A stretch of 64,000 nt of DNA from Chryseobacterium sp. G0201 (GTDB lineage: Bacteria > Bacteroidota > Bacteroidia > Flavobacteriales > Weeksellaceae): contig NZ_CP033917.1 of NCBI RefSeq assembly GCF_003815655.1, positions 2,294,001 to 2,358,000 on the forward strand, read 5' to 3'. The translations under genes and the position numbers were made by a program. Positions 7,145 through 15,947 of the stretch are shown here, piece by piece. The notes below the pieces were generated by a model, which worked only from the letters and a program-made list of their open reading frames with translations, was not told the DNA's origin and ran no database searches. How positions within the stretch are numbered: the stretch's first letter is position 1; every line of letters begins with the position of its first letter.

Positions 7145-9619
7145 CTACTTAACTTCAAAAGTATAAATGTTACCTTTTTCAGTATTAAAATCAAAAACCT
7201 GTGTTTCAGGAACGGGAAAACCTTTTAATTCTGCTTTTTCAGAAACTAAAGGTGCCTTAATTGAATTTATCTGATAATATTCATTAGGATTTTCTCCTGT
7301 TGATTTTTTTAATTGAGTCTTAGATTTTAAATTGATATTTTTCGCAATTCTGATTCTGCAATTTCCTCCTAAAGTAGATTTGACAGTTAATTTTTTCAAT
7401 TGAGAATTTTCCCATTCGATATCGATTTCAAAGCCACCTCTGGCTTTTAAACCTTTAATATTTCCATTCGGTAAAGCATCTGGAAGTGCCGGTAAAATGT
7501 AAAGATAACCGTCATAACTTTGGAGCAACATCTCAGCAATTCCCGATGTACAGCCAAAATTTCCATCAATCTGAAAAGGCGGATGCGCGTCCAAAAGATT
7601 AGGATACGTTCCTCCCGATTGTCCTTTTGTTTCCATCGGAGCAGGCGTTAATTGATCTGAAATTAATTTAAAAGCCCTGTTTCCATCCAATAATCTTGCC
7701 CACCAATTGACTTTCCAGCCCATCGACCAGCCTGTTGATTTATCGCCACGATACGTCATGGAATTTTTTGCAGCTTCCGTCAGATCAGGGTTTCTGAAAG
7801 GTGAAATTTGTCCTGAAGGAAAAAGTCCGTACAAATGCGAAATATGCCTGTGTTTATCATCGATTCTGTCCATATCTTTCAACCATTCCTGCAATTGAGC
7901 ATGTTGCCCGATTTGCATGGGCGGAAGTTTATTTAAGGCAGTTTCCACTTCATCCGAAAGGTTTTTATCTTCATTAAGAACTTTCGAAGCATTAATAAAA
8001 TTATTAAAAACATCAAAAACCAATTGATTATCCATCGTTGTTCCTGCAGTAATTCCGACGCTTTTCATGTAAGTATTTTCCGGCGACATGGAAGGGGAAA
8101 CAACCAAATATTTTTTCGAAGGATCTTGTTGAAGAACATCCAGATAAAATAAAGCTGAACCTTTTAAAGCAGAATAATATTTTCTCAAAAATTCTTTGTC
8201 ACCGGTGTATAAATAATGATTCCAAAGATGTTGTGTGAGCCACGCTCCGCCCATCGGCCACATTCCGTAGAAACCACCGTCTACAATACCAGTGATTCTC
8301 CACAAATCTGTATTGTGATGCATATTCCAGCCTCTTGCGTGATACATTTCTTTGGCAGATTCCTGTCCGGTTACCGATAAATCCTGAATCATGTCGAATA
8401 AAGGCTCGTGCATTTCACTCAGATTCGTGTTTTCGGCGGGCCAGTAATTCATTTCTGTATTGATATTGACGGTATATTTACTATCCCAAGCCGGATTTAA
8501 CTGATAATTCCAGATTCCCTGAAGATTTGCAGGCTGAGTTCCCTGTTGCGAAGAGGAAATCAAAAGATAACGACCAAACTGGAAATACAAAGCCACCAAA
8601 TCAGGATCTTGTGAACTCCCAAATTCTTTTATTCTAACGTCGGTTGTTTTCTTTGCCTGTTCGGTTGTTCCTAAATCAAGACTGACGCGTTTGAAATATT
8701 TCTGATATTTTTGAATGTGAGCTTTTAATTCAACTTCATATTTTTTGTTTAAAGCTGATTGTAAATATTCCGAAACTCTCGTATCTGGATTTCCTGAAAT
8801 ATCGTTATATTTTTTAAAATTCGTTGCAATCGAAACATAAATAACCACTTCATCCGTTCCTGAAATATTGAGTTGATCTTGAGTTGAGGTTAATTTTCCA
8901 CCTTTTAAAACAGGAACAACAACCGTTTTGAAATTGATTTTCCCGATTTTATTGTCAACAGAACCACTTGTTCCGGTAATCATCAATTGATTTTTCTCCG
9001 TAAAAATTGATTTTTTTAAATGTGGAGTAGAAGCGTTGATGGAAAAGTTTAAGCTTCCTTTTTTGCTTGAAGATAATTTAATTATGATAACATTATCAAC
9101 AAAAGAAGAGAAGATTTCTCGCTTGAAAGTTACGCCATTTACTTCGTAAGAAACTGTGCTTAAAGCTTTTTCAATGTCTAAAGTTCTGGTATAATTTTTA
9201 AAATTTTCATGACCTTTAAAATCAAGAAACAAATCGCCCATCGTTTGATAGGGCATTCCGTAATTCAAATCTTTTGGAGCAGCTCTTGGATACGTTGTAT
9301 TGGAGAGTTTTTGAGCTTGTTCAAATTGACCTTCATTCAACAGTTTCCTGATTTTTTGGATGCTGTCAAATGTATTTTTTGGAACATTATTTCCAGGTTC
9401 GCCGGCCCAGATTGTTTCTTCATTAAGTTGAAGATGCTCCTGCGAAGTTCCGCCAAAAACCATTGCTCCCAATCTTCCGTTTCCGATAGGTAGAGCTTCG
9501 TTCCAGTTTTCTGCAGGTTTGTTGTAGGTGAGTTTTAAATTCTGTTGTGCTTGAACAGAAATTGAAATCACCGTTCCAAAAGCCAATAAAAAGATTTTAT
9601 GTTGAATGATTTTTAGCAT
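7145..9619 (-). CDS. glycoside hydrolase family 95 (alpha-L-fucosidase/galactosidase type)
   Basis: An exported hydrolase of 824 residues, full length for GH95. The family removes alpha-1,2-linked L-fucose or L-galactose from plant side chains such as those of xyloglucan and rhamnogalacturonan II; which sugar is used here cannot be read from sequence. A signal peptide (ending S-V-Q-A-Q) is followed by the N-terminal beta domain with EALPIGNGRLGAMVFGG and L-Q-L-N-E-E-T-I-W-A-G. The catalytic (alpha/alpha)6 barrel contains NTEMNYWPAENTN, SPSMSPENTY and Q-I-D-G-N-F-G-C-T-S-G-I, matching the family's Asn, Glu and Asp positions. A beta-sandwich C-terminus completes it. It is the last gene of the long minus-strand pectin run. 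Confidence 0.93.
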   Translation of the reverse strand: MLKIIQHKIFLLAFGTVISISVQAQQNLKLTYNKPAENWNEALPIGNGRLGAMVFGGTSQEHLQLNEETIWAGEPGNNVPKNTFDSIQKIRKLLNEGQFEQAQKLSNTTYPRAAPKDLNYGMPYQTMGDLFLDFKGHENFKNYTRTLDIEKALSTVSYEVNGVTFKREIFSSFVDNVIIIKLSSSKKGSLNFSINASTPHLKKSIFTEKNQLMITGTSGSVDNKIGKINFKTVVVPVLKGGKLTSTQDQLNISGTDEVVIYVSIATNFKKYNDISGNPDTRVSEYLQSALNKKYEVELKAHIQKYQKYFKRVSLDLGTTEQAKKTTDVRIKEFGSSQDPDLVALYFQFGRYLLISSSQQGTQPANLQGIWNYQLNPAWDSKYTVNINTEMNYWPAENTNLSEMHEPLFDMIQDLSVTGQESAKEMYHARGWNMHHNTDLWRITGIVDGGFYGMWPMGGAWLTQHLWNHYLYTGDKEFLRKYYSALKGSALFYLDVLQQDPSKKYLVVSPSMSPENTYMKSVGITAGTTMDNQLVFDVFNNFINASKVLNEDKNLSDEVETALNKLPPMQIGQHAQLQEWLKDMDRIDDKHRHISHLYGLFPSGQISPFRNPDLTEAAKNSMTYRGDKSTGWSMGWKVNWWARLLDGNRAFKLISDQLTPAPMETKGQSGGTYPNLLDAHPPFQIDGNFGCTSGIAEMLLQSYDGYLYILPALPDALPNGNIKGLKARGGFEIDIEWENSQLKKLTVKSTLGGNCRIRIAKNINLKSKTQLKKSTGENPNEYYQINSIKAPLVSEKAELKGFPVPETQVFDFNTEKGNIYTFEVK

Positions 9620-9660
9620 TTTTATATTTTGTTAAAATAATTTTATTTTTTTTATTGGAA

Positions 9661-9712
9661 AACGCAAAGGCGCAAAAGTTTTAATTATAATAATGCTTTA
9701 AGGCGCAAGGAT
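9661..9712. repeat. CGCAAAG-type repeat scrap
   Basis: ACGCAAAGGCGCAAAAG and a second AAGGCGCAAGG lie in the gap between GH95 and the esterase. In reverse complement they resemble the CGCCTTTGCG and CTTTGCGTT parts of the repeat found four times in the hexuronate operon. It is probably a degenerate member of that family. Confidence 0.45.
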
Positions 9713-9811
9713 TTTATCTTCAATAAAATTTTACACTGAATATTTTTTAAAAAAAGTAGGATTTTATTAGCCTTTGTGATTATCTAACAATATTTAATTA
9801 CTAATTATCAA

Positions 9812-10714
9812 TTACTTATTACCTATCGTTTTAAGCCAGTCTGCGCACAGTTTTTTCCAGTTGTCGGTCAGTTCAGATTTGTTGGTAATGCCGATTTTAT
9901 GTTCGCCTTCCGGGAAAATAAACATTGCACCTTTTACTTTATTTTTTGTCATTTCCTGATAATAGAGAATGCTGTTCATCACAGGAACTGTTTTATCGTT
10001 TTGAGCATGAAATAATATGGTGGGTGGAGTTTTTTCCGTCACTCTATTTTGCATAGAATATTCCTTGATTTTTTCCGAAGAGGCATTTTCGCCGAGTAAA
10101 CTGTTACGGCTTCCAATATGGGCAAATTCTCCCAAATCGATGACCGGAGAAACAAGAATAGCAAAATTTGGAATGGTAGAAAAACTTCCCCAATCACCTT
10201 TTAATTCTGTATAATCTGTAGGAATATTACTCACCGTTGCAGCCAGATGTCCACCAGCTGAAGTGCCAATAACTCCAATCTGTTCCGGTGAAATACCATA
10301 TTGCTCAGCATTTTTTCTAAGATATTTTATCGCTGCCTGAACATCCTGTAATGGAGCGATTTCTTTTTGCTTTAAATCTGGAGAAGTCGGTAATCTGTAA
10401 TTTAAAACGAAAGCAGAAATTCCTTGTGTATTAAACCATTTTGCAATTTGATAACCACCCAAATCGTAAGTCAGTTTATAATATCCACCACCGGGAATGA
10501 CGATGACGGCCATCTGTTTTCTTTCTTCTTTTGGAGGTAAAAACGCAAAGAGTTCGGTTTCCTTTATTTGTATAATTCTTCCGTCTTTTTCTTCGGTTTT
10601 TAACTGTAATCCTTTGGAATTTGGCATCTGACCTTTTGGCCAAACCATGATTTTTTCCTGAGCAGAGAATTGAGTGAAGAATAAAATTAATAATATAAAA
10701 ACAGAGTTTTTCAT
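9812..10714 (-). CDS. alpha/beta hydrolase, acetyl/xylan esterase-like
   Basis: An exported serine esterase of 300 residues, probably removing acetyl groups from pectin or hemicellulose fragments. The signal peptide ends F-S-A-Q. It shows the oxyanion-hole motif PGGGYY (about 74-79, in place of the usual HGGG), the nucleophile elbow GTSAGGH with Ser152, and a C-terminal His in EGEHKIG (about 272). This fits the BD-FAE/acetylxylan-esterase-like branch of alpha/beta hydrolases. It lies between GH95 and kdgF in the same orientation. The exact ester substrate is inferred from the neighbours only. Confidence 0.82.
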   Translation of the reverse strand: MKNSVFILLILFFTQFSAQEKIMVWPKGQMPNSKGLQLKTEEKDGRIIQIKETELFAFLPPKEERKQMAVIVIPGGGYYKLTYDLGGYQIAKWFNTQGISAFVLNYRLPTSPDLKQKEIAPLQDVQAAIKYLRKNAEQYGISPEQIGVIGTSAGGHLAATVSNIPTDYTELKGDWGSFSTIPNFAILVSPVIDLGEFAHIGSRNSLLGENASSEKIKEYSMQNRVTEKTPPTILFHAQNDKTVPVMNSILYYQEMTKNKVKGAMFIFPEGEHKIGITNKSELTDNWKKLCADWLKTIGNK

Positions 10715-10753
10715 GGCTTTTTAATTTGTGATAATTGTGAAGTGTATTTTTCT

Positions 10754-10786
10754 AAACCTCATAGGTTTTTAAAACCTATGAGGTTT
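10754..10786. terminator. perfect palindrome between kdgF and the esterase
   Basis: The 16-base arms 10754-10769 and 10771-10786 are exact reverse complements (AAACCTCATAGG with CCTATGAGGTTT), with an A/T core. It sits 12 bp past the kdgF stop codon and is terminator-like. T runs are better on the plus-strand side, so it may instead be a dispersed palindromic repeat that dampens read-through. Confidence 0.65.
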
Positions 10787-10797
10787 GTTTTTTCAAA

Positions 10798-11139
10798 TTA
10801 ATCTTTAAGAAAATCCTCTCTAAACGGGGTAAACGAATCAATCAACTGACCTGCTTCCAGACATTTTACGCCATGAAAAATATTAGGCTGCGCAAAAAAT
10901 CCGTCCCCTTGTTGTAGAATTTTAACCTCACCGTCAACAGTTACTTCAAATTTTCCCGAAGCAACATATGTGATCTGCGAATGAAAATGCTGATGCAAAG
11001 CTCCAATCGCATCTTTTTCAAACTTTACAATCACCATCATCACTTGAGAATTGTACCCAACGAATTGTCGTGATACTCCACCTCCTAAATCTTCCCATTC
11101 GGAATTACCGTCAAAGAAAGGTTCTTTTTTGAACTTCAT
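10798..11139 (-). CDS. kdgF: KdgF, cupin for unsaturated uronate linearisation
   Basis: A cytoplasmic single-domain cupin of 113 residues. KdgF turns unsaturated galacturonate, released by lyases plus GH105, into the open-chain keto sugar used by KduI. The metal site is visible as H49, H51 and Q55 in ALHQHFHSQ and H89 in IFHG, in the usual cupin spacing, and the length is typical. There is no signal peptide, so it acts after uptake. It is encoded within the run of secreted pectinases, away from kduI/kduD but part of the same pathway. Confidence 0.88.
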   Translation of the reverse strand: MKFKKEPFFDGNSEWEDLGGGVSRQFVGYNSQVMMVIVKFEKDAIGALHQHFHSQITYVASGKFEVTVDGEVKILQQGDGFFAQPNIFHGVKCLEAGQLIDSFTPFREDFLKD

Positions 11140-11178
11140 TTTGTATGTTTTTTATTTATTTTACTAATTTTTTTGCTC

Positions 11179-11266
11179 TCAATTTGTCATACTGAATGAA
11201 AAGTAGTGTAATGAAGAATCTCTATTAAAAAGTTTAGATTCTTCCTTCGTCAGAATGACAAACTGA
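11179..11266. repeat. imperfect inverted repeat with TTTGTCAT ends
   Basis: The left end TCAATTTGTCATACTGA faces the right end AGAATGACAAACTGA, with GAAGAATCT and AGATTCTTC facing each other inside. It fills the gap between kdgF and the CE12 gene. The same TTTGTCATTC termini occur at 43038-43121, so this is a repeated element. Confidence 0.7.
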
Positions 11267-11290
11267 CTGGTTAATTATTGAGATAAAAAA

Positions 11291-12019
11291 CTATTTAATA
11301 TATTTCTCCAATCCAATTTTCAAACTCTTCAAATTCTTCACTGCCAATTTTGCAACAGATTCTGCTCCAAGTGTTGATAAATGCGTGTCATCGTCTTTTC
11401 CTTTCGGATAGTATGGATCTTCGCCTTCTTTATAATGCAAATGAAGCTTTTTTGAATTTTCAGGACCGTAAGAAACTTCAAGTTGTTCTGTTAATAACTG
11501 CAAATCTACGAAAGGAACTTTCAGATCATTCGCAACCATTCTTACGACCAACGGGTATTCTTTATGAGTATCAATTAGAACTCCATTTTCATTGAAATTT
11601 CTTCTTACTATGGAAGTCATCAGAATTGGTGTTGCGCCTTTTGCTCTGGTTTCATTCACATATCTTTCAAGATTGGCTCTGTACTGAGTATAAGGATTGG
11701 TAAATTTTGTAGAATCTTTCAGCTTCTGATCATTATGCCCAAACTGGATAATCACGAAATCTCCTTTTTTAAGCTGCTTTTCAACTTTATCCCATCTTCC
11801 TTCTGTTCTGAAGCTTTTTGAACTTCTGCCGTTCATCGCATGATTCTGAATCTCAATTCCTGTTAAAAATTGTGGTAAAACCTGTCCCCAACCGTGTTCC
11901 GGATTTTTGTCAGGATTTTCCTTGTTGGCCATCGTAGAATCACCGATGAGGAATAGGGTTTGCTTTTGTGCGAATGTCAGTACTGACAGAAATAAAAATA
12001 GTGCAGTAAGCTTTTTCAT
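11291..12019 (-). CDS. rhamnogalacturonan acetylesterase, CE12-type SGNH hydrolase
   Basis: An exported esterase of 242 residues that removes acetyl groups from the rhamnogalacturonan I backbone. I start at the ATG whose first base is 12019, giving a compact signal peptide (to about F-A-Q); the longer frame from 12070 runs into repeat DNA. SGNH blocks are GDSTMA with nucleophile Ser28, a Gly in H-A-M-N-G-R-S, GHND for the oxyanion Asn, and D210-D-T-H213 near the C-terminus. The N-x-S-K-S-F and W-G-Q-x-L segments fit the CE12 (RhgT/YesT-like) group. It acts alongside GH105 and the PL1 enzyme. Confidence 0.9.
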   Translation of the reverse strand: MKKLTALFLFLSVLTFAQKQTLFLIGDSTMANKENPDKNPEHGWGQVLPQFLTGIEIQNHAMNGRSSKSFRTEGRWDKVEKQLKKGDFVIIQFGHNDQKLKDSTKFTNPYTQYRANLERYVNETRAKGATPILMTSIVRRNFNENGVLIDTHKEYPLVVRMVANDLKVPFVDLQLLTEQLEVSYGPENSKKLHLHYKEGEDPYYPKGKDDDTHLSTLGAESVAKLAVKNLKSLKIGLEKYIK

Positions 12020-12042
12020 TTTAAATAAATTTTTAATTAATA

Positions 12043-12090
12043 TTCTTTTGTCTTGAAACAAAAGAATCAAAAGTTCAAGACTTGGAAAAT
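12043..12090. repeat. dispersed repeat, copy 1
   Basis: The sequence around TCAAAAGTTCAAGACTTGGA, with an upstream TCTTTTG-TTGAAACAAAAGA hairpin, recurs in inverted orientation at 38354-38401. The remaining gap up to 12279 holds no convincing gene. A short minus-strand frame (12102-12308) overlaps the neighbouring coding sequence and is probably repeat-derived. Confidence 0.65.
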
Positions 12091-12279
12091 TCTGCTAAAA
12101 ATTACTTCTGTTCTCTAAAAATTCTAAACTCGCACGAATTTGATTTGTGCTTCAATTCAATATTTGCTTCGCGCTCAAACAGTAGAATTTTTTTAAGGTT
12201 CACAGAACTAATTTTCTTAACGCTCCATTTTCCCATGTCGATTTGGCTGTGGTTATCATTACTCATTACCAATTGCTTA

Positions 12280-13251
12280 TTATTTATGTTCAGGATTCCA
12301 ACCATCAAAAATCTTTTCTAACGTATAATTTTTCAAGTCTTTTTTTGTCAATTGATGCGACCAGTTTACACGATTTGTTGCGTTTCCGCCGTCGCCTTTG
12401 CTTCTGAATTCTGCATAATATGCCGTTTTATCTTTATCAGGAAACATTTTATCGTCTTTCCAAGGATTCCAGCCTTCGGGAAGAATGTGTTTTCCCATTT
12501 CTGTATTGATGAAAACGGTTTTGGCGTAAGCCCTCCACGGTCTTCCCAAATAAACTTTTGTGATACCTTCTTTAGCAATTAATTGACAATCAAAAAAAAC
12601 AAAGCCGTACTTTCTGTCGGCTTCTGTTGCGGCTGCAGTGATGTAAGAATCTGCTAAACTTTTAATGGTACAATTTTTAAAAACAACCGTTGCCTGTCCG
12701 AAAATAAAGTCTGTTGTTCCTTCGATATAACAGTTTTCAAAATATTGTCTGCTGTGATTGGTTGCGGAATAAATTGTGTCCTGACAACCCAGAATTTTTG
12801 AATTTTTAATGATAAAACGGTCACCTTCAACATGAAGAGAAACTGCCTGCCCTTCGTTACAAGAACTGTTTTGAATCGTCAGATTACTAATTTTAATATC
12901 ATCGCCCATTACCAATAAAGTGTAGGAATTGAATGTCGTCATTTTTTCATTAAACGAATCGAGTTTTCCTGAAAAATCATTGTTGGTAATGATAGTATTG
13001 TCTTTATTTTCGCCTTCTAGCGTGATTTTATGTTTTGAAGATGTAATAACAACTTTTTCATTATAAGTTCCGGATTTAATGAAAATCAAAGCTTCTGCCG
13101 GACCTAAATCTCGAATTGAATTGATCGCTTTCTGAATCGATGTAAAATCTCCGCTTCCGTCTTTGGCTACGGTAATTTTGATGTATGGATTATTTCCTGC
13201 TAAGAGAAAATTTGCCATTGAAATGAAGAGAATTAAAAATAATTTTTTCAT
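12280..13251 (-). CDS. pectinesterase (CE8), first of two
   Basis: An exported pectin methylesterase of 323 residues that frees methanol and exposes galacturonate for lyases and GH28. A signal peptide (ending L-L-A-G) precedes a right-handed beta-helix. CE8 motifs are GQAVSL (134-139), GCQDTIY with Gln157 and catalytic Asp158, DFIFG with nucleophile Asp181, and YLGRPW with Arg237 and Trp239. It stops 5 bp after... the neighbouring alpha/beta hydrolase on the minus strand, so the two are closely coupled. It is only moderately similar to the second CE8 at 20411, so the two probably differ in preference or position. Confidence 0.94.
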   Translation of the reverse strand: MKKLFLILFISMANFLLAGNNPYIKITVAKDGSGDFTSIQKAINSIRDLGPAEALIFIKSGTYNEKVVITSSKHKITLEGENKDNTIITNNDFSGKLDSFNEKMTTFNSYTLLVMGDDIKISNLTIQNSSCNEGQAVSLHVEGDRFIIKNSKILGCQDTIYSATNHSRQYFENCYIEGTTDFIFGQATVVFKNCTIKSLADSYITAAATEADRKYGFVFFDCQLIAKEGITKVYLGRPWRAYAKTVFINTEMGKHILPEGWNPWKDDKMFPDKDKTAYYAEFRSKGDGGNATNRVNWSHQLTKKDLKNYTLEKIFDGWNPEHK

Positions 13252-13256
13252 AAAAG

Positions 13257-14171
13257 CTATTTTAAAACTTTATTTAAAAAGTCAACCGTTAAATTCAATG
13301 TTTCTGTAAACCAGGGTTCTGCAGACCAAAATGAATGTGGAGAATCTTTAATTTCATGAAATTTTGTCGAAATATTATAACTCTTCAGTTTCTTCATCAT
13401 ATCGTCTCTTCCTGCATGAAAACGAGGTTGTGAACTGTTGATGAAAAGAGTAGGAGGTGTATTTTTATCCACATATTCCAAAGGTGAAGCTTCTTTCCAG
13501 ATTTTCGGATTGTCTTTTTGTGGATAACCCAGCCAATAGGCATCGTAAGTTCCTTCTTTGCCGGATTCTTCATGAATGAAAGAAACAACGCCATCTACAT
13601 TGACGATTGCCTGCAATTTATTCTTTTTCTTAACCCCAACTAAAGTCGCAATTTGGGCTCCGGCGGATTCACCCAAAACCACCATTTTCTTTTTGTTTAA
13701 AGAATATATTGAATGATTTTTCTTTAACCATTGAATTCCCGTTTCAATATCTTCAACTCCTGCAGGATATTTTGCGACATCAGCCAACCGATATCCGATT
13801 GCGATGACAACATATCCTTTTGAGGCTAATTCCATTGCCATAAATTTTTCATTCTCCTTACTTCCTGAAACCCAGCCACCACCGTGAACCATAGCAATTC
13901 CCGGATACGTTTTTGATTTATCGAGAGGGTAGTAGACATCAGCTTTTAAGGAAAGTCCGTTGATGTTGGTATATTCTACATCTTTATCAACTCCGATGTT
14001 TTGCGGAACAGGTCGGTCGATAGGTGTGATGAAAGAATATTTTTTCTTGAATTTTTCATACGTCGCTTCATTGGTGTAAGGAGTAGCATTCGGTCGTGGA
14101 ACTTGACCGAATGCTAATGTGCCTCCTAACCAAAAAATAGAAATATAAGTAAGTTTTTTGCTAAAATTCAT
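13257..14171 (-). CDS. alpha/beta hydrolase, BD-FAE-like esterase
   Basis: An exported serine hydrolase of 304 residues, likely a carbohydrate esterase. The signal peptide ends A-F-G-Q. It has the classic HGGGW oxyanion motif (96-100), the nucleophile elbow GESAGA with Ser169, and a late His in SPHSFW (about 282). The family (BD-FAE/esterase-lipase with HGG) removes acetyl or feruloyl groups from plant polymers. It is encoded between GH28 and CE8 with gaps of 21 and 5 bp, so it is part of the same transcript. The substrate is not determinable from sequence. Confidence 0.85.
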   Translation of the reverse strand: MNFSKKLTYISIFWLGGTLAFGQVPRPNATPYTNEATYEKFKKKYSFITPIDRPVPQNIGVDKDVEYTNINGLSLKADVYYPLDKSKTYPGIAMVHGGGWVSGSKENEKFMAMELASKGYVVIAIGYRLADVAKYPAGVEDIETGIQWLKKNHSIYSLNKKKMVVLGESAGAQIATLVGVKKKNKLQAIVNVDGVVSFIHEESGKEGTYDAYWLGYPQKDNPKIWKEASPLEYVDKNTPPTLFINSSQPRFHAGRDDMMKKLKSYNISTKFHEIKDSPHSFWSAEPWFTETLNLTVDFLNKVLK

Positions 14172-14192
14172 GTTGTCAAATAATTAAAATAT

Positions 14193-15860
14193 TTATTTAA
14201 CCGCATTTTTAGCTACATCAGTTCCGATAGAAAGTGAATTTTTATCAGACTTGACTTCTTTTGGTAACAGGACTGCTTCTGTTTTATTTCCTAAAACCTT
14301 AACGAACGGCTTAGTTGCAGATTCAAATTTTACTGTTGAAAGGTTGATATTTTTACTGTTGTAAACTGTTGCTCCTGTTCCTTCAGAATATTTCAGTTTA
14401 ACATTTTTTAGTTGAATTCCCTCTGCATCAACGATTGTTAAAGCTTTTTTCGTGTCGAACTGAGAATCTTCAATAACGATATTTTTAAGATTCATTTCAG
14501 CTAAACCAAACAAAGTGATCGCTTCATAAGAATTAACAGCATTAATGTTTTTAAAGAAAATATTTCTGAAAATCGGAGTTTCTTCTGTTACCGGATACGC
14601 CTTTTCCGGTGCTTTGTTGCCTTCTTGTTTTTGTCCGTCTTCCAAAACCGGAGAAGCTCCTTCATAGAACATATTGAAACCAATTGTCTGTGTCGGAATG
14701 TTGATCATATCAATATTTTTAATGTAAATATTTTCAACGATTCCACCTCTTCCACGGGTTGTTTTGAAACGAAGACCAATATCAGTTCCGATGAAAGTAC
14801 AGTCGGAAACATGGATATTTCTCGCTCCGCCGGACATTTCACTTCCTACCACAAAACCTCCGTGAGCGTGGTAGACCACATTGTTTTTAATGATAACATT
14901 TTCAGTTGGCATATTTCTTTTTCTTCCGTCTTCATTTTTCCCTGATTTAATACAAATTGCATCGTCACCAACATCGAAAGTATTATCGTAGATCAAAACA
15001 TTTTTACAAGATTCCAAGTCTACACCGTCACCGTTTTGAGAAAACCAAGGATTTCTAACCGTAAGATTTCTTAAAATAACATTGGTACACATCAATGGGT
15101 GAAGGTTCCAAGCCGGAGAATTCTGGAAAGTTGGGCCGTCTAATAAAACTTTGTCGCATCCAACCAGACTTACCATAACTGGACGAAGGAAATCTTTAAC
15201 CGTTGTTAGTTCTTCTTTAGAAATTTTATCAGGAACATTGAAGCTTGAACTGCTTTCAAATCCTTTTTTATAGCTTTCTGAAGGATACCAGTTTTTACCA
15301 TCAGCAGATAGAATTCCGCCAGATTTTACGATTTCTTTCCATTCAGATTCTGCGACTTTGCTTTTTTTGATGGCTCTCCATGCGTCACCGCTTCCGTCAA
15401 TCACCCCTTTTCCAGTGATAGCAATGTTAGTTGCATTTCTTGCTGAAATTGGAGACTGGCAACGAATGGTATTTAGTCCTTCAAAACTTACATCAACTAA
15501 AGGATAATCTGCTTTATCTTTACTGAAAACGATAAAAGCACCTTCTTCCACATGAAGATTAATGTTGCTTTTTAGCTCAATTGGGCCTGTGAGCCACATT
15601 CCGCGGGGAACGACTAATTTTCCGCCTCCTTTTTTACTTAAATCCTCGATCGCTTTTTTGAAAGCTTCTGTATTTTTTATATTTCCGCCTGCAACGCCAC
15701 CATATTGAGTGATTGAAACGGTGTTTGCGGCAAAAGAAGTTTCTGTAACCTGAGGCATTTTAAACTCAATGTTTTTATAAATATCCAGATTCTGAGCATA
15801 CGTTTGCCCTGAAAACATCATTGCGGCTACTAAACCGATAACTTTGAGAGACTTCTTCAT
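14193..15860 (-). CDS. polygalacturonase-type GH28
   Basis: An exported GH28 hydrolase of 555 residues that cleaves alpha-1,4-galacturonan (or the RG backbone). The signal peptide ends Y-A-Q. The beta-helix domain has the full active-site set: NGDGVD with D278, GDDAICIKSG with D299/D300, HAHGGFVVGSE with H333, and RFKTTRGRGG. An insert around residues 160-215 (W-R-A-I-K-K to E-E-L-T-T-V) makes it longer than fungal endo-enzymes, as in bacterial exo-acting members. It sits between GH43 and an esterase in the minus-strand run. Confidence 0.93.
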   Translation of the reverse strand: MKKSLKVIGLVAAMMFSGQTYAQNLDIYKNIEFKMPQVTETSFAANTVSITQYGGVAGGNIKNTEAFKKAIEDLSKKGGGKLVVPRGMWLTGPIELKSNINLHVEEGAFIVFSKDKADYPLVDVSFEGLNTIRCQSPISARNATNIAITGKGVIDGSGDAWRAIKKSKVAESEWKEIVKSGGILSADGKNWYPSESYKKGFESSSSFNVPDKISKEELTTVKDFLRPVMVSLVGCDKVLLDGPTFQNSPAWNLHPLMCTNVILRNLTVRNPWFSQNGDGVDLESCKNVLIYDNTFDVGDDAICIKSGKNEDGRKRNMPTENVIIKNNVVYHAHGGFVVGSEMSGGARNIHVSDCTFIGTDIGLRFKTTRGRGGIVENIYIKNIDMINIPTQTIGFNMFYEGASPVLEDGQKQEGNKAPEKAYPVTEETPIFRNIFFKNINAVNSYEAITLFGLAEMNLKNIVIEDSQFDTKKALTIVDAEGIQLKNVKLKYSEGTGATVYNSKNINLSTVKFESATKPFVKVLGNKTEAVLLPKEVKSDKNSLSIGTDVAKNAVK

Positions 15861-15947
15861 TTTATTTTTTTTGAGTTTTAATTTTTTTAATTGATTTTAA
15901 AATTAGCTGGCATAGCTTTTATTTTAAGGATATTCTGTGGGAAATAA

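Noticed and set aside
12102..12308. Minus-strand frame of 68 codons between the CE12 and CE8 genes
   Set aside because: It overlaps the CE8 coding end and repeat DNA, has no start context or domain, and is probably derived from a dispersed repeat.
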